Shown here: positions 1 through 51,000 of the stretch, piece after piece
How positions within the stretch are numbered: position 1 is the first letter of the stretch
Layout: every line of letters begins with the position of its first letter
Assembly (NCBI GenBank): GCA_003674045.1
Contig: PENC01000003.1
Coordinates: 310,001 to 374,000 of the forward strand
Direction: 5' to 3'
DNA length: 64,000 nt
DNA from: Streptomyces griseocarneus
GTDB taxonomy: Bacteria > Actinomycetota > Actinomycetes > Streptomycetales > Streptomycetaceae
Translations under genes and position numbers: made by a program
Notes under the pieces: generated by a model
What the model saw: the letters and a program-made list of their open reading frames with translations, nothing else
Told to the model about the DNA's origin: nothing
Databases searched by the model: none

Positions 1-15161
<15,161 letters not shown>

Positions 15162-15218
15162 TGCGGCAGAACCACCGGCCCAGCGACAACGACCGTTCGA
15201 TCAAGGAGCCGAAGTAGA

Positions 15219-37682
<22,464 letters not shown>

Positions 37683-37728
37683 CCACCGACCACAGGGCTG
37701 GGGCATTCCCGTCCTCACGGACACTCAC

Positions 37729-37732
37729 GGAG
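37729..37732 (+). promoter_or_regulatory. Ribosome binding site deciding the PKS3 start
   Basis: GGAG lies 8 nt before the ATG at 37741. The frame is open another 86 codons upstream, but that stretch overlaps the PKS2 docking tail. The coiled-coil docking helix begins exactly at this ATG. Confidence 0.75.
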
Positions 37733-37740
37733 CACATGCG

Positions 37741-40700
37741 ATGGCGAACGAAGAACAACTTCGCGACTACCTGCGACGAGCGGCGAACGAACTGCACGAG
37801 ACCCGGGAGCGGCTGCGGGACGCCGAGGACCGGTGGCACGAACCCCTCGCCATCGTCGGCATGCAGTGCCGCTACCCCGGCGGGGTCACCTCCCCCCAGG
37901 AATTGTGGGAGCTGGTCGACACCGGCACCGACGCCATCACCGGAATCCCGTCCGGACGCGGCTGGGAGCACACCGAGACCGTCGGCGGTGCCACCTACCG
38001 GGGCGGATTCCTCCACGACGCGGCCGACTTCGACCCCGACTTCTTCGGGATCTCGCCCCGCGAGGCGCTCGCGATGGACCCGCAGCAGCGCCTGCTGCTG
38101 GAGGCGTCCTGGGAGACCCTCGAACGGGCCGGGATCGATCCCGCCTCGCTGCGCGGGAGCCGTACGGGCGTGTTCGTCGGCGTCATCGCGAGCGACTACC
38201 TCTCCCGGCTGTCCAGCACCCCCAAGGAGGTCGAGGGGCACCTGCTGACGGGCAGCCTGGTCAGCGTCGCCTCGGGCCGGATCGCCTACACCCTCGGCCT
38301 GGAGGGCGCGGCGGTCACCGTCGACACCGCGTGCTCGTCCTCCCTCGTCGCCCTGCACCTCGCGTGCCAGGCACTGCGCGCGGGGGAGTGCGACCTCGCG
38401 CTCGTCGGCGGTGCGACCGTGCTCGCCACCCCCGGCGCGTTCGACGAGTTCGCGCGCCAGCGCGGCCTCGCCCCCGACGGCCGCTGCAAGTCGTTCGCGG
38501 CGGCGGCCGACGGCACGGGCTGGAGCGAGGGCGTCGGCATGCTGCTCGTCGAGCGGCTGTCCGACGCCCACCGCAACGGGCACACCGTCCTCGCGGTGGT
38601 GCGCGGCTCGGCCGTCAACCAGGACGGCGCGTCGAACGGCCTGACCGCCCCGAACGACCTGGCGCAGGAACGCGTGATCCGCCAGGCGCTGGACAACGCG
38701 CGGCTGGCCCCGGCGGATGTCGACGCGGTCGAGGCGCACGGCACCGGTACCCGGCTCGGCGACCCGATCGAGGCCCAGGCGCTGCTCGCGACCTATGGGC
38801 AGGACCGGCCCGCCGGCCGGCCGCTGCGGCTCGGATCGGTCAAGTCCAACGTCGGGCACACCCAGGCCGCCGCGGGCGTCGCGGGCATCATCAAGACGGT
38901 CATGGCGATGCGGCACGGCGTGCTGCCGCGCACCCTGCACGCCGAGGAGCCCACGCCCATGGTCGACTGGGCGGCGGGCGGCGTCGCGCTGCTGACCGAG
39001 CCCGTCGCCTGGCCCGCGGGGGAGCGGGTGCGCCGGGCCGCCGTGTCGTCGTTCGGGGTCAGCGGCACCAACGCGCACGTGATCCTCGAAGAGGCACCCC
39101 CGGAGCCACGACGCGAGAAGGCTCCGGCGGACCCGGCCGTCGTCCCCTGGGTGCTCTCGGCGCGCTCCGCGGCCGGGCTGCGGGCCCAGGCCGCGCGGTT
39201 GCGCGACTGGTCGGCCGGACACCCCGACGCCCGCCCGGCCGACGTCGCGTGGTCGCTGGCGTCCGGCCGGGCGGTGCTGCGGCACCGGGCCGTGCTGGTC
39301 GGAGGCGGACCCGCCGACCTGGCAGCCGGGCTGTCCGCCCTCGCGGAGGACGGCGCGACGTCCTCGGACGGCGCGGTCGTCGTCTCGGGATCCGTGCCGC
39401 GCGGTGCCGCGAGGACCGCCGTCCTCTTCACCGGACAGGGCGCCCGGGTGCGCGGGATCGGGCGGGAGCTCTACGCCGCCTTCCCGGTGTTCGCCACCGC
39501 CCTGGACGAGGTCTGCGCCGCCTTCGAGGGCGCGCTGCCCTTCTCCGTGCGCGATGTGGTGCTCGGCGCGCCGGACACCGGGGCCGGTCCCGAGGACACC
39601 GGCGTCGCCCAGCCCGCGCTGTTCGCCTTCGAGGTGGCCCTCTACCGCCTCTGGACCTCGTGGGGGCCGCGGCCCGACCACGTGGCCGGGCACTCCCTCG
39701 GCGAGATCGTCGCGGCGCACGTCGCCCAGGTCCTCTCGCTCGACGACGCGGTCGCGCTCGTCGCCGCCCGCGCCCGGCTCATGAGCTCGCTCCCGGACGG
39801 CGGCGCGATGCTCGCGGTGGGGGCGTCCGAGGCGGCGGTCGCCGAAGTGCTGGCGACGGTCCCCGGCGGGGTGGGGCTCGCCGCGGTCAACGGGCCCATG
39901 AGCGTGGTGGTCTCCGGCACCGCCGAGGCCGTCGAGCAGGTGCGTGCCACGTGCGCGGACCGGGGCTGGCGGTGCTCGCGCCTGCGCGTCTCGCACGCCT
40001 TCCACTCCGCGCTCATGGAGCCGGTCCTGGAGAAGTTCGCCAACGTCGTCGACGGATTGAGCTTCCGCCCTCCGGTCATCCCGCTCGCGTCCAACGTGAC
40101 CGGCACGATCGTGCCGCCGGAACGCCTGTGCGAGCCGGGCTACTGGGTCGAGCACCTCCGGCGCACGGTCCGCTTCGCCGAGGAGATCGGGGCGCTGCGG
40201 GCCGCCGGGGTGACGACCTTCGTCGAGCTCGGACCCGAGGCCGCGCTGACGCCCCTGGTCACCGAGTGCCTCGCCGCCGAGGAGGCCGACCGGACGGTCG
40301 CGGCCGTCCCCGCCTTGCGCCGCGACCGCGAGGCCGTCGCCTGCGTCCTGGAAGCGCTGGGCCACGCGTTCGTCCGCGGCGCCGCGGTGGACTGGGCCGC
40401 GCTCACGGCCGTCCGCGCCCACCGCCGGGTCGAGCTGCCGACCTACGCGTTCGACCGGCGCCGGTTCTGGCTCGACGCGGGCGTCGGCGCGACCGACGCC
40501 ACCGGCCTCGGCCAGGGCACCGCGGACCACCCGCTGCTCGGCGCGATGGTGGAACTGGCGGGCGGGCACGGTTCGCTGTTCACCGGCCTGCTCTCGCTCG
40601 ACAGCCAACCGTGGCTCGCGGACCACGTCGTCCTCGGGACGGCGGTCCTCCCGGGCACGGCCTTCCTGGAGCTCGCGCTGCACGCGGGCCGGCGCGCCGG

Positions 40701-43700
40701 GTGCGAGCGGGTCGAGGAACTCTCCCTGGAAGCGCCCCTGGTCCTCCCCGGACACGGCGGACTCCAGCTCCAGCTCTGGGTCGAGGCCCCCGACGACGAC
40801 GGGCGCCGGTCCGTCGCGATCCACTCGCGGCCCGACACCGGCGACCCGGGCGAGCCGTGGACCCGGCACGCCGTGGGCACCCTCGCCCGCAGCCTCGACA
40901 CCGAATCGGCTGAAACCGGACAGCCGCCCGCCGACGCGGCCCCTGTTTCCCTGGACGGCTTCTACGACTGGCTCGCCGACACCGGCGTCACCTACGGCCC
41001 CGCCTTCCACGGCGTGCGCTCGGCCGCCCGGCACGGCGACGAGGTGTACGGCGAGATCGCGCTGTCCGAGGCCGTCGCCCACGAGGCCGACCGGTTCGGC
41101 GTGCACCCGGCCCTGATGGACGCGGCCCAGCACCTGCTCGGCATCGCCGCGTTCGCCGACCGCGCCGAGCCCGGCTCCGGACCGCTGTCGCTCCCGTTCT
41201 CCTGGCGCGACGTCCGCCTCGTCACGCCCGGCGCCTCGGCGACACGGGTACGGCTGCGGCGCACCGGGCCGGAGTCGGTGTCCCTGACCCTCGCGGACGC
41301 CACGGGCCGTCCCGTCGCCGAGGTCGGATCGCTGTCCGTCCGCCCGGTCTCGCCGGAGAAGCTGCGCTCCGCCGCAGCCACACGGCACGACCCGCTCTAC
41401 GCCGTCCGCTGGACTCCGCTGCCGCGACCGGCCGATGACGCCCCGGCCTCCTCCGCCGGGTCCTGGGCGGTCGCCGGGGACACCGAGGACGCCGCACGGC
41501 TCGCGGGCCGCCTGGACGCCTCCCTCCACCCCGGCCTGGCCGCGCTCGCGGCCGCGCTCGACGCCGGGCTCCCCGCCCCGGAGGTCGTCGTCCTGCCCTG
41601 GCCCGGCACCGCCGCGGACGCCCCCGGCCTTCCGCCCCACGAGGCCGTGCACGCCTCGGTCGGCCGCGCCCTGGGGCTCGTACAGGACTGGCTCGCAGAC
41701 CCGCGCTTCGCGACCGCGCGCCTGGCGGTGGTCACCCGCCGGGCGGTGTCCGTGGGCGACGACGACCCCGTCCAGGACCTGGCCGCCGCGGCGGTCGGCG
41801 GACTGGTCCGCTCCGCGATGTCGGAGAACCCGGGCCGGATCGTCCTGATCGACACGGACGACGACGAGGCGTCGGCCCGGGCACTCACCACCGCGGCCTC
41901 GACCGCCGCCGCGTCCGGCGAACCCCAACTGGCCCTGCGCGCAGGAGCGCTGTACGCCCCGAGGATCACCCGCACGACCCCGGCCGAGGCCGCCGGGCCC
42001 GCGTTCGACCCCACCGGGACGGTCCTGGTCACCGGCGGCACCGGCGCGCTCGGCGCCCTGGCCGCCCGACACCTGGTCGTGGCACACGGCGTACGACGCC
42101 TGCTCCTGACCAGCCGCCGGGGCCTGCGGGCCCCCGGCGCCGCCGACCTGGCCACCGAACTGACCGGGCTGGGCGCCACGGTCGAGATCGCCGCCTGCGA
42201 CGTCGCCGACCGGGACGCACTGGCCGCGCTGCTGGCCACGATCCCGGCGGAGCACCCCCTGCGCGGCGTGGTGCACACCGCGGGCGTCGTCGACGACGGC
42301 GTGATCGGCGCCCTGACGCCCGAACGCGTCGGCACCGTCCTGCGCCCCAAGGTGGACGCCGCGACGCACCTGCACGAACTCACCCGCGACCTGGACCTCA
42401 CCGCCTTCGTGCTCTACTCGTCCGTCGCCGGTGTCATCGGCAGCCGCGGACAGGCCAACTACGCGGCGGGCAACGCCTTCCTGGACGCCCTCGCCCGGCA
42501 CCGGCAGGCCCTCGGGCTGCCCGGCGTCTCCCTCGCGTGGGGTCTGTGGGAGGAGGAGAGCGGCCTGATGAAGGACGACTTCACCACCACCGACCGGCAG
42601 CGCATCAACCGCAGCGGCGTGCTCCCGCTCTCCGACGCGCAGGGCCTCGCCCTGCTCGACGCCGCGCTCGCCCAGGGCGAGGCCCTGCTCGCACCGGTCC
42701 GCCTCGACCTCGCGGCCCTGCGCCGGCTCGACGACGAACTCCCCATGATCCTCAGCGGGCTGGTCCCCGCCCGCCGCCGGTCCGGCGGCGAGGACGCGCG
42801 GAAGCTCGCCCGGCGGCTCGCCGGCCGCCCCGAGGCCGAACAGGTGCAGCTGCTCACCGACCTCGCCCGCCGACAGGCCGCGCTGGTCCTCGGCCACCCC
42901 GGCCCCGAGTCGGTCGGCCCCGAGCGCGCCTTCACCGAACTGGGCTTCGACTCGCTCACCGCACTGGAGATGCGCAACCGCCTCAACACCGCCACGGGCC
43001 TGCGGCTCCCGGCGACCGTCCTGTTCGACTACCCCAACGCCACAGCCCTCGCCCGCTTCCTGCGCACCGAGCTGCTGAGCCTGCCCGAGTACACCCGGGC
43101 CCCGGCCGCCGCACCCGCCGAGACCGCCGACGAGCCGATCGCGATCGTCGCCATGAGCTGCCGCTTCCCCGGCGGCATCGCGAGCCCCGAGGACCTCTGG
43201 CAGTGCGTGGCCGACGGCGTCGACACGGTGTCGTCCTTCCCGGCCGACCGGGGCTGGGACCTGGACGCGCTGTACGATCCCGACCCCGACCGGTCCGGGC
43301 GGTGCTACACGCGCGAGGGCGCGTTCCTGCGCGGCATCGACCGCTTCGACTCCGAACTGTTCGGCATCTCGCCGCGCGAGGCCCTCGCGATGGACCCGCA
43401 GCAGCGCATGCTGCTGGAGATGTCCTGGGAGGCGTTCGAGCGCGCCGGCATCGACCCGGTCTCCGCGCGCGGCAGCAACACCTCCGTCTTCGCCGGGCTC
43501 ATGTACTCGGACTACGCCGCGGGCCGGGTGCAGGACGTCGACGACGAACTGGAGGCGTACATCGGCAACGGCAACTCCTTCGGCGTCGCCTCCGGGCGCG
43601 TCGCCTACACCCTCGGCCTGGAGGGCGCGGCCGTCACCGTCGACTCGGCCTGCTCGTCCTCCCTCGTGTCGCTGCACTGGGCGAGCCGCGCGCTGCGCAC

Positions 43701-46700
43701 CGGGGAGTGCGACCTCGCCCTCGCGGGCGGGGTGACGATCATGTCGACGCCGAGCGTGTTCGTGGAGTTCGCGCGCCAGCGCGGGCTCGCCGCCGACGGC
43801 CGCTGCAAGTCCTTCGCGGCCGGCGCGGACGGCACCGCCTGGGGCGAGGGCATCGGCATGCTGCTGCTGGAGCGGCTGTCGGACGCGCGCCGCAACGGGC
43901 ACCCCGTCCTCGCCGTCGTCCGCGGCTCGGCGGTGAACCAGGACGGCGCCTCCAACGGCCTCACCGCCCCCAACGGCCCGTCGCAGCAACGGGTGATCCG
44001 GCAGGCGCTGGCCAACGCGCGGCTGTCCACGGACGACGTGGACGCCGTCGACGCGCACGGCACGGGCACGACCCTCGGCGACCCGATCGAGGCCCAGGCA
44101 CTCATCGCCACCTATGGCCAGGGCCGCCCGGACGACCGCCCGCTCTGGCTCGGCTCGGTGAAGTCGAACTTCGGCCACACCCAGGCGGCGGGCGGCGTGG
44201 CGGGCGTGATCAAGATGGTGATGGCGATGCGGCACGGACTCCTGCCGAAGACCCTGCACGTGGACGCGCCCACCCCGCACGTCGACTGGTCGGCCGGCCG
44301 GGTCGAACTGCTCGCCGAGGCCCGGCCCTGGCCCGAGGTGAGCCGCCCGCGCCGCGCGGCGGTCTCCTCGTTCGGGATCAGCGGCACCAACGCGCACGTG
44401 ATCCTGGAGGAAGTACCGGCCTCGGACATCCCGGCCACCCCTGCCCCTGAGGAACCGGCGGGCTTCGGCGGTGTCGTGCCCTGGGTGCTCTCGGCCCGCA
44501 CCGAGGACGCGCTGCGGGACCAGGCACGGCGGCTGGCGGAGTGGACGGCCGTCCGCCCCGACGCCGGACCGGCGGACGTGGCATGGTCCCTGGCCTCCGG
44601 GCGCGCGAGCCTGGAACGCCGCGCGGTGGTCCGGGGCCGCGACCGCGCCGAACTCGTCACGGGCCTGCGCGCGCTGGCGGACGGCACGGCGTCCACCGCC
44701 CCGAACGTGATCGCGGGGGACACGGGCGGCCCCGGCACCACGGCCGCCACCGGGCCGGTGTTCGTCTTCCCCGGGCAGGGCTCGCAGTGGACCGGCATGG
44801 CGGCCGAACTGCTGGAGACCAGCCCCGTCTTCGCGGACGCGGTCGAGCAGTGCGCGGCGGCGATGGACCCGCTGACGGACTGGTCGCTGACGGAGGTGCT
44901 GCGGGACCGCTCGGGCGCCCTGCTCGACCGGGTCGACGTCGTCCAGCCCGCGCTGTTCGCCGTCATGGTCGGACTCGCCCGCTGGTGGGAGTCCTGCGGG
45001 GTACGCCCGGCCGCCGTCGTCGGCCACTCGCAGGGCGAACTCGCGGCGGCGCACGTGGCGGGCTTCCTCTCCCTGGAGGACGCGGCCCGCCTGACAGTGC
45101 TGCGCTCCCAGGCGCTGCGCAAGGTGTCGTCGATGGGCGGCGGGATGCTGTCGGTCGGAGTGTCGGCCGAGCGCGCCGCCGAACTCGTCTCCGACGACGA
45201 GGGGCTGTCGCTGGCGGCGGTGAACGGCCCCGTCGGCGTGGTGCTCTCCGGCCCCGTCGAGGCACTGTCGCGGATCGCGGCCGACTGCGAGCGCGAGGAC
45301 GTCCGGGCGCGGTGGATCCCGGTCGACTACGCGTCCCACTCACCCCACATGGAAGTGCTCCGGGAGGACCTGCGGGCCCTGGCGGACGTCACCCCGCGCG
45401 CGGGCCGGGCAGCGATGTACTCGACCGTCACTGGCGAGGCCGTCACCGACCCTGTCGCGCTGTCGGGCTCGTACTGGTACGAGAACCTCCGCAACACCGT
45501 CCGGCTGGATGCTGCGGTTCGTGCTGCTGTGGCGGACGGTCACACGGTGTTCCTCGAATGCAGCCCCCACCCCGGACTCGTCGTGCCGCTGGAGGACCTC
45601 GTCGCCGAGGCGGGCACCGGTGGCAGCGTCCTGCACACCCTGCGGCGTGGCGAGGGCGGCCCCGACCGGCTCGTCGCCGCGCTCGCCGCCGCCTTCGCCC
45701 ACGGCGTGCCCGTGGACTGGGCCCGCCTGCTGCACCGGGACGGCGTCCGCCGCGTCGACCTGCCCACGTACGCCTTCCAGGGCCGCCGCTACTGGCTCGA
45801 CCCCGACAGCGGAACGGCCCTGCCGGGCCGCGCGAAGCGGACCGCCACGAGCGGCGACCCGGTGGACGGCACGCTGTGGGACACCGTCACGGCGGCCGAC
45901 GCACAGGGACTGGCCGCGCTCCTCGGCATCCCCGCGGACGCGCCGCTGCACGAGGTCCTGCCCGCCCTGTCGGTCTGGCGGACGAGCCGGAAGGCGGACG
46001 CGGTGGTGCGCTCGTGGCGTTACGCCGAGCGGTGGGAACCGTGGACGGAGGCCCCCACGGCCGCCACCGGCCCGACCGGACGCTGGCTCGTCCTCGCGCC
46101 CGCGGACGACGCCCTCCGGATCGCTGTGACGGACGCGCTCACCGACGGCGGCGCCGAAGTCGACGCGCCGGACCCCGGACAGGTCCCGGCAGAACGCGCC
46201 GAACTCGCCGCCTGGCTGCGGGAGACCGCGCCCACCGGCGTTCTGGTGCTGCCCGCCACCGACCCGGCGGAGGCCGACCCGGCACCCGCCCTGGGCACGC
46301 TCGTGACGCTCGTCCAGGCCCTGGGCGACGCCGGGCTGGACGCACCGTTGTGGTGCGCCACCCAGGGCGCGGTGTCCGTCCTCGGCGAACCACCGGCCAG
46401 CGCGGTCGCGGCCGCCCTCTGGGGGCTCGGCCGCGTCGTCGGCCTCGAACACCCGCACCGCTGGGGCGGACTGGTCGACCTGCCGGCCGCCGTCGACGAG
46501 CGAGCGGCCGCGACCCTGGCGGCCGTGCTCGGCAGGGGCCCGGCGGAGGACGAGATCGCGGTCCGCCCGCTCGGCACCTTCGTCCGCCGTCTCGCCCGGC
46601 TCCCGCGCCCCGAGGGCGGCACCGGCCGCGACACCGCGTGGCACCCCGGGCGGACCGCGCTGGTCACGGGCGGCACCGGGGCACTGGGCGGCCAGGTCGC

Positions 46701-47964
46701 CACATGGCTGGCCCGCGCCGGGGCCGAGCACATCGTCCTCGTCGGCCGACGCGGCGAGGCCGCGCCCGACGCCGCGCGCCTGCGCGAGGAACTGGAAGCG
46801 GCCGGCGCCGACGTGCTGATCGCCGCGTGCGACGTGAGCGACCGCGACGCGGTCGCCGCGCTCCTCGCCGATCTGCGGGCCCGCGGCCTGCGGGTGGACA
46901 CGGTCGTCCACGCGGCGGGAGCGGAGGTCGGCGGGCCGCTCGACCGTACGACCCGTGAGGACATCGCCGAAGCGGTCGCGGCCAAGGTCGGCGGCGCCGT
47001 GATCCTGGACGAGCTGCTGAGCTCCGACGAACCCGGCACCTTCGTCCTGTTCTCCTCCGGCGCGGGCGTCTGGGGCGGCGCCGGACAGGGCGCGTACGCG
47101 GCCGCCAACGCCTACCTCGACGCGTTCGCCGCCCGGCGCCGTGACCAGGGCCGGGCCGCGACCGCCGTCGCCTGGGGCCGCTGGGGCGGCGGGGGCATGT
47201 CCGCCGGTGACGTCGCCGCGGCGGCGCTCGACCGCGTCGGCGTCCCGGCGATGGCCCCCGAACTCGCCCTCGAAGCGCTGCGCCAGGCCCTGGAGGAGGA
47301 TCTGACCTGTGTGACCGTCGCCGACATCGACTGGCCGCGCTTCACGGCCGCCTACACCGCCGCCCGCCCGCGCCCGCTCATCGCGGACCTCGTCGCCGCC
47401 GGGACCCCGGCGGAGACCGGGGCGGACTCCGGTCCCGGTACGAGCCAGGAGGCGCCCGACCTGCTGCGCGAGCGCCTCTCCCGCCTGTCCGCCACGGACC
47501 GCCACGGCGAACTCCTCGCCCTGGTACGCGCCGAGGTCGCCGCCCAGCTCGGCCACGCCGACCCTGCCGAGATCGAGCCGGAACGGCCCTTCCGCGACAT
47601 GGGGTTCGACTCGCTGTCGGCAGTCGGGCTGCGCAACCGGCTCACCGCGGCCACCGGGCTCACCCTGCCGACGACGCTGGTCTTCGACCACCCCACGTCG
47701 GTCGGGCTCGCCGACCACCTCGACGGTGAGCTCTTCGGCGGCGGCGACGCGTCGGCCCTGGACGAGCTCGACCGGCTGGAGGCCGGGCTGGCGGACCTGT
47801 CCGGCGCCGCGGAGCGCGAACGCGTCGCCGCCCGCCTGACCGAACTCGCGGCCCGGCTGCGCGGCGGGCCGAGCCCGTCACCGGCCGACGCGGGCCGTGA
47901 TCTGCACAGCGCGACCGACGACGAGATGTTCGACATTCTCGGGAAGGAGTTCGGGATCTCCTGA
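37741..47964 (+). CDS. PKS3: two-module type I polyketide synthase (modules H-I)
   Basis: A 3407-residue protein starting at the ATG at 37741 with GGAG at 37729-37732. The N-terminal docking helix [18 protein letters not shown] precedes the first KS. Module H is KS-AT(malonyl)-DH-KR-ACP; module I is KS-AT(methylmalonyl)-KR-ACP with no DH. KS cysteines: 198 (TACSSS) and 1971 (SACSSS). ACP serines: 1738 and 3291. The C-terminal tail [16 protein letters not shown] is a docking motif for PKS4. It should add C3-C6, giving C6=C7, C5 OH and C4 Me. The short AT tract at 45420-45560 has a different codon style and matches modules A-D, suggesting local recombination. The gap to PKS4 is 44 bp. Confidence 0.97.
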   Translation: MANEEQLRDYLRRAANELHETRERLRDAEDRWHEPLAIVGMQCRYPGGVTSPQELWELVDTGTDAITGIPSGRGWEHTETVGGATYRGGFLHDAADFDPDFFGISPREALAMDPQQRLLLEASWETLERAGIDPASLRGSRTGVFVGVIASDYLSRLSSTPKEVEGHLLTGSLVSVASGRIAYTLGLEGAAVTVDTACSSSLVALHLACQALRAGECDLALVGGATVLATPGAFDEFARQRGLAPDGRCKSFAAAADGTGWSEGVGMLLVERLSDAHRNGHTVLAVVRGSAVNQDGASNGLTAPNDLAQERVIRQALDNARLAPADVDAVEAHGTGTRLGDPIEAQALLATYGQDRPAGRPLRLGSVKSNVGHTQAAAGVAGIIKTVMAMRHGVLPRTLHAEEPTPMVDWAAGGVALLTEPVAWPAGERVRRAAVSSFGVSGTNAHVILEEAPPEPRREKAPADPAVVPWVLSARSAAGLRAQAARLRDWSAGHPDARPADVAWSLASGRAVLRHRAVLVGGGPADLAAGLSALAEDGATSSDGAVVVSGSVPRGAARTAVLFTGQGARVRGIGRELYAAFPVFATALDEVCAAFEGALPFSVRDVVLGAPDTGAGPEDTGVAQPALFAFEVALYRLWTSWGPRPDHVAGHSLGEIVAAHVAQVLSLDDAVALVAARARLMSSLPDGGAMLAVGASEAAVAEVLATVPGGVGLAAVNGPMSVVVSGTAEAVEQVRATCADRGWRCSRLRVSHAFHSALMEPVLEKFANVVDGLSFRPPVIPLASNVTGTIVPPERLCEPGYWVEHLRRTVRFAEEIGALRAAGVTTFVELGPEAALTPLVTECLAAEEADRTVAAVPALRRDREAVACVLEALGHAFVRGAAVDWAALTAVRAHRRVELPTYAFDRRRFWLDAGVGATDATGLGQGTADHPLLGAMVELAGGHGSLFTGLLSLDSQPWLADHVVLGTAVLPGTAFLELALHAGRRAGCERVEELSLEAPLVLPGHGGLQLQLWVEAPDDDGRRSVAIHSRPDTGDPGEPWTRHAVGTLARSLDTESAETGQPPADAAPVSLDGFYDWLADTGVTYGPAFHGVRSAARHGDEVYGEIALSEAVAHEADRFGVHPALMDAAQHLLGIAAFADRAEPGSGPLSLPFSWRDVRLVTPGASATRVRLRRTGPESVSLTLADATGRPVAEVGSLSVRPVSPEKLRSAAATRHDPLYAVRWTPLPRPADDAPASSAGSWAVAGDTEDAARLAGRLDASLHPGLAALAAALDAGLPAPEVVVLPWPGTAADAPGLPPHEAVHASVGRALGLVQDWLADPRFATARLAVVTRRAVSVGDDDPVQDLAAAAVGGLVRSAMSENPGRIVLIDTDDDEASARALTTAASTAAASGEPQLALRAGALYAPRITRTTPAEAAGPAFDPTGTVLVTGGTGALGALAARHLVVAHGVRRLLLTSRRGLRAPGAADLATELTGLGATVEIAACDVADRDALAALLATIPAEHPLRGVVHTAGVVDDGVIGALTPERVGTVLRPKVDAATHLHELTRDLDLTAFVLYSSVAGVIGSRGQANYAAGNAFLDALARHRQALGLPGVSLAWGLWEEESGLMKDDFTTTDRQRINRSGVLPLSDAQGLALLDAALAQGEALLAPVRLDLAALRRLDDELPMILSGLVPARRRSGGEDARKLARRLAGRPEAEQVQLLTDLARRQAALVLGHPGPESVGPERAFTELGFDSLTALEMRNRLNTATGLRLPATVLFDYPNATALARFLRTELLSLPEYTRAPAAAPAETADEPIAIVAMSCRFPGGIASPEDLWQCVADGVDTVSSFPADRGWDLDALYDPDPDRSGRCYTREGAFLRGIDRFDSELFGISPREALAMDPQQRMLLEMSWEAFERAGIDPVSARGSNTSVFAGLMYSDYAAGRVQDVDDELEAYIGNGNSFGVASGRVAYTLGLEGAAVTVDSACSSSLVSLHWASRALRTGECDLALAGGVTIMSTPSVFVEFARQRGLAADGRCKSFAAGADGTAWGEGIGMLLLERLSDARRNGHPVLAVVRGSAVNQDGASNGLTAPNGPSQQRVIRQALANARLSTDDVDAVDAHGTGTTLGDPIEAQALIATYGQGRPDDRPLWLGSVKSNFGHTQAAGGVAGVIKMVMAMRHGLLPKTLHVDAPTPHVDWSAGRVELLAEARPWPEVSRPRRAAVSSFGISGTNAHVILEEVPASDIPATPAPEEPAGFGGVVPWVLSARTEDALRDQARRLAEWTAVRPDAGPADVAWSLASGRASLERRAVVRGRDRAELVTGLRALADGTASTAPNVIAGDTGGPGTTAATGPVFVFPGQGSQWTGMAAELLETSPVFADAVEQCAAAMDPLTDWSLTEVLRDRSGALLDRVDVVQPALFAVMVGLARWWESCGVRPAAVVGHSQGELAAAHVAGFLSLEDAARLTVLRSQALRKVSSMGGGMLSVGVSAERAAELVSDDEGLSLAAVNGPVGVVLSGPVEALSRIAADCEREDVRARWIPVDYASHSPHMEVLREDLRALADVTPRAGRAAMYSTVTGEAVTDPVALSGSYWYENLRNTVRLDAAVRAAVADGHTVFLECSPHPGLVVPLEDLVAEAGTGGSVLHTLRRGEGGPDRLVAALAAAFAHGVPVDWARLLHRDGVRRVDLPTYAFQGRRYWLDPDSGTALPGRAKRTATSGDPVDGTLWDTVTAADAQGLAALLGIPADAPLHEVLPALSVWRTSRKADAVVRSWRYAERWEPWTEAPTAATGPTGRWLVLAPADDALRIAVTDALTDGGAEVDAPDPGQVPAERAELAAWLRETAPTGVLVLPATDPAEADPAPALGTLVTLVQALGDAGLDAPLWCATQGAVSVLGEPPASAVAAALWGLGRVVGLEHPHRWGGLVDLPAAVDERAAATLAAVLGRGPAEDEIAVRPLGTFVRRLARLPRPEGGTGRDTAWHPGRTALVTGGTGALGGQVATWLARAGAEHIVLVGRRGEAAPDAARLREELEAAGADVLIAACDVSDRDAVAALLADLRARGLRVDTVVHAAGAEVGGPLDRTTREDIAEAVAAKVGGAVILDELLSSDEPGTFVLFSSGAGVWGGAGQGAYAAANAYLDAFAARRRDQGRAATAVAWGRWGGGGMSAGDVAAAALDRVGVPAMAPELALEALRQALEEDLTCVTVADIDWPRFTAAYTAARPRPLIADLVAAGTPAETGADSGPGTSQEAPDLLRERLSRLSATDRHGELLALVRAEVAAQLGHADPAEIEPERPFRDMGFDSLSAVGLRNRLTAATGLTLPTTLVFDHPTSVGLADHLDGELFGGGDASALDELDRLEAGLADLSGAAERERVAARLTELAARLRGGPSPSPADAGRDLHSATDDEMFDILGKEFGIS
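37837..43070 (+). other. PKS module H: KS-AT(malonyl)-DH-KR-ACP, disubstituted alkene
   Basis: KS Cys 198. AT GHSLG (Ser 652) and HAFH (752): malonyl-CoA. DH: H962, DAAQH (1127-1131) and LPFSW, all intact. KR: GGTGALG (1432), VDD near 1517 (B-type) and Tyr 1574. ACP Ser 1738. Predicted: C6=C7, E. The KS N-terminal region is shorter than in the neighbours between SGRGWEH and YRGGFL. Confidence 0.92.
43129..47725 (+). other. PKS module I: KS-AT(methylmalonyl)-KR(A-type)-ACP
   Basis: KS Cys 1971 is in SACSSS with DAHGTGT and SNFGHT, small departures from the TACSSS, EAHGTGT and SNIGHT seen in most other modules. AT: GHSQG (Ser 2430) and YASH (2530). There is no DH; a long structural KR half begins directly after the post-AT linker. 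KR: GGTGALG (2977), no LDD, Trp 3111 in GVWGG eight residues before Tyr 3119, the A-type signature. ACP Ser 3291. Predicted: C5 hydroxyl of A-type (L) configuration and C4 methyl. Confidence 0.92.
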
Positions 47965-47996
47965 GCAGCCGCCCGCACCGGATGTCCCGAACCGAC

Positions 47997-48002
47997 AGGG
48001 GA
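47997..48002 (+). promoter_or_regulatory. Ribosome binding site deciding the PKS4 start
   Basis: AGGGGA (continuing AG) lies 6 nt before the ATG at 48009. An earlier in-frame ATG at 47982 has no comparable site, so 48009 is preferred. Confidence 0.65.
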
Positions 48003-48008
48003 AGCCAC

Positions 48009-51000
48009 ATGTCCACCGAATCCCACGGCTCCAACGGCTCCACCAGTTCCACCAGTTCCAACGAGGAGAAGCTCCGGCACTTCCTGCGGATGACCGCCGC
48101 GGATCTGCGCGAGACGAAGCAGCGCCTGAGGGAGGCCGAGGAGGCGTTCCGGGAACCGATCGCCATCGTCGCCATGGGCTGCCGCTTCCCCGGCGGAGTC
48201 CGCTCCGCCGAGGACCTGTGGCGCCTGGTGGCCGACGGCACCGACGCGGTCTCGGGCTTCCCGGCCGACCGCGGCTGGGGCGTCGGCCCCGGGTACGGCG
48301 CCGGGGGAGCGACGGACGGCGGCTCGGCCACCGGGCAGGGCGGCTTCGTCTACGACGCGGCCGAGTTCGATGCGGAGTTCTTCGGTATCTCCCCGTTCGA
48401 GGCTCTCGCGATGGACCCCCAGCAGCGGCTGCTGCTGGAGACCTCGTGGGAGGTCGTGGAACGCGCCGGTATCGACCCGCTGTCGCTGCGGCGCAGCCGG
48501 ACGGGCGTGTTCGTCGGCGCGTCCGCGCTCGGCTACGGGACGCGGTCGGGCAGCGGCTCGGGGCCCTCCGGGAGCGAGGGCCACCGGATCACCGGGGGTT
48601 CGATGTCCGTCGTGTCGGGCCGCGTCTCCTACACGCTCGGGCTGGAGGGCCCGGCGGTGACGCTGGACACCGCGTGCTCGTCGTCGCTGGTCGCACTGCA
48701 CTCGGCGGGGCAGGCGCTGCGGGCGGGGGACTGCGACCTGGCGCTCGCGGGCGGAGTCACCGTGATGGCCCGGCCGACCGCGTTCGTGGAGTTCTCGCGC
48801 CAGGGCGGACTCGCGTCGGACGGCCGCTGCAAGCCCTTCGCGGCCGCCGCCGACGGCACGGGCTGGGGTGAGGGTGTCGGGCTGTTGCTGTTGGAGCGGC
48901 TGTCGGATGCGCGTCGTCATGGGCATCCTGTGCTGGCGGTGGTGCGTGGGTCGGCGGTGAATCAGGACGGTGCGTCGAACGGGTTGTCCGCGCCGAACGG
49001 TCCGTCGCAGCAGCGGGTGATCCGCCAGGCGCTGGTGAACGCGGGCTTGTCGGCAGCTGACGTGGATGTGGTGGAGGCGCACGGTACGGGGACGACGCTG
49101 GGTGATCCGATCGAGGCTCAGGCGTTGCTGGCGACGTACGGGCAGGGGCGGTCGGGGGATCGTCCGTTGTGGCTGGGGTCGGTGAAGTCGAACATCGGTC
49201 ATACGCAGGCGGCTGCGGGTGTGGCCGGTGTGATCAAGATGGTGATGGCGATGCGGCACGGCGTACTGCCGAAGACGCTGCACGTGGATGCGCCGTCGCC
49301 GCATGTGGACTGGTCGGCGGGCCGGGTCGAGCTGTTGACGCGGGCCATGCCGTGGCCGGAGGCGGCGGACCGTCCGCGCCGGGCGGGCGTCTCCTCGTTC
49401 GGGATCAGTGGCACCAACGCCCACGTGATCCTGGAACAGGTCCCGCCGCTCACCGGCGAACCGGACGGTGGCCCGTCGGCCGCTGGCGTCGGCGGGCTCG
49501 TCCCGTGGGTCCTGTCGGCGCGCTCCGCCGAGGCCCTGCGAGCGCAAGCGGTCCGGCTGCGCAGCCACGTCCTGGCGGGCCCGCCGTCCCATCCCGCTGA
49601 CGTGGCCTGGTCGTCCGTCACCGGCCGGGCCCTGCTGGAGCACCGCGCGGTCGTGTACGGGCGGGACGTCGCGGAGCTGACGGCCGGACTCACGGCGGTG
49701 GCGAACGGTCGGCCCGGGTCCACCGAACCGGGAGCGACACCCGTCGTGGTGACCGGTACGGTCCCGCGGGCGGCCCGGTCGGGCGGCCGGTCGACCCCGA
49801 AGCACGCGGTGGTGTTCACGGGCCAGGGTGCGCGGTATCGGGGTGTCGGCCGTGAGTTGTACGAGGCGTTCCCGGTGTTCGCGGCTGCGGTGGACGAGGT
49901 GTGTGCGGCATTCGATGCCGTGGTGTCGTTCTCGGTGCGGGATGTGCTGCTCGGCGACCCGGCCGTGGAGTCGGACGACACGGGTGTGGCGCAGCCGGTG
50001 TTGTTCGTGTTCGAGGTGGCGTTGTATCGGTTGTGGCGGTCGTGGGTGTCGGGGCCGGATGTGGTGCTGGGGCATTCGTTGGGCGGGATTGTCGCGGCGT
50101 ATGTGGCCGGGGTGTTTTCGCTGGAGGGTGCGGTTGCTCTGGTGGCGGCCCGGGCGCGGTTGATGGGTGTGCTTCCTGCTGGTGGGGCGATGCTCGCGGT
50201 GGGGGCGAGTGAGGCGCAGGTGGTGGCGTTGCTGGCCGGGGGTGTTCCCGGTGTGGTGGGGGTTGCGGCGGTGAACGGCCCGGCGTCGGTGGTGGTTTCG
50301 GGTGAAACGCCGGCAGTCGAGGTGATCGAAGGGCTGTGTGCCGGGCGGGGATGGCGGTCCTCGCGGCTGAAGGTGTCGCACGCGTTCCACTCGGCGTTGA
50401 TGGAGCCGGTGCTGGACGACCTGCGGGAGGCGCTGTCGGGCATCGAGCTGTCGGCGCCGTCGATCGCGCTGGCATCGGATGTGACGGGGCGTCTGGTGTC
50501 GGGGGAGGAGGTGTGTGATCCGGAGTACTGGGTGCGTCAGGTGCGTTCGGAGGTGCGGTTCGGGGACGCCGTCACGGCGGCACAGGCCGAGGGCGTGTCG
50601 ACGTTCGTCGAGCTCGGTCCGGACGCGGCGTTGACGCCCATGGTCGCGGAGTGCACCGCGGGCAGCGACGCGGCGGCCGTCCCCACCCAACGCCGCGGGC
50701 GCCACCCCGTCGTGGCCCTGGCGACAGGGCTGGCCACCGCCTTCGTCCGGGGGACCCCGGTCGACTGGGCGGGCGCGCTGGCGGGCGCGCGGCGGGTCGA
50801 CCTGCCGACCTACCCGTTCCAAGGGCGGCGCTACTGGCTCGAACCCGGGCCGCTCGCCGAGTCGTCCGCCGACGAGCCGTTTACCGCCGATCCGGTGGAC
50901 GACGGATTCTGGGACGCCGTCGAACGCGCCGACCTCGACGGACTCACCACGCTGCTGGACGTACCCGAGGACGCGCCGCTGCGCGACCTGCTGCCCGCTC

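Noticed and set aside
47982..48008. Alternative PKS4 start at ATG 47982
   Set aside because: There is no ribosome site at the right distance, while 48009 has AGGGGA 6 nt upstream.
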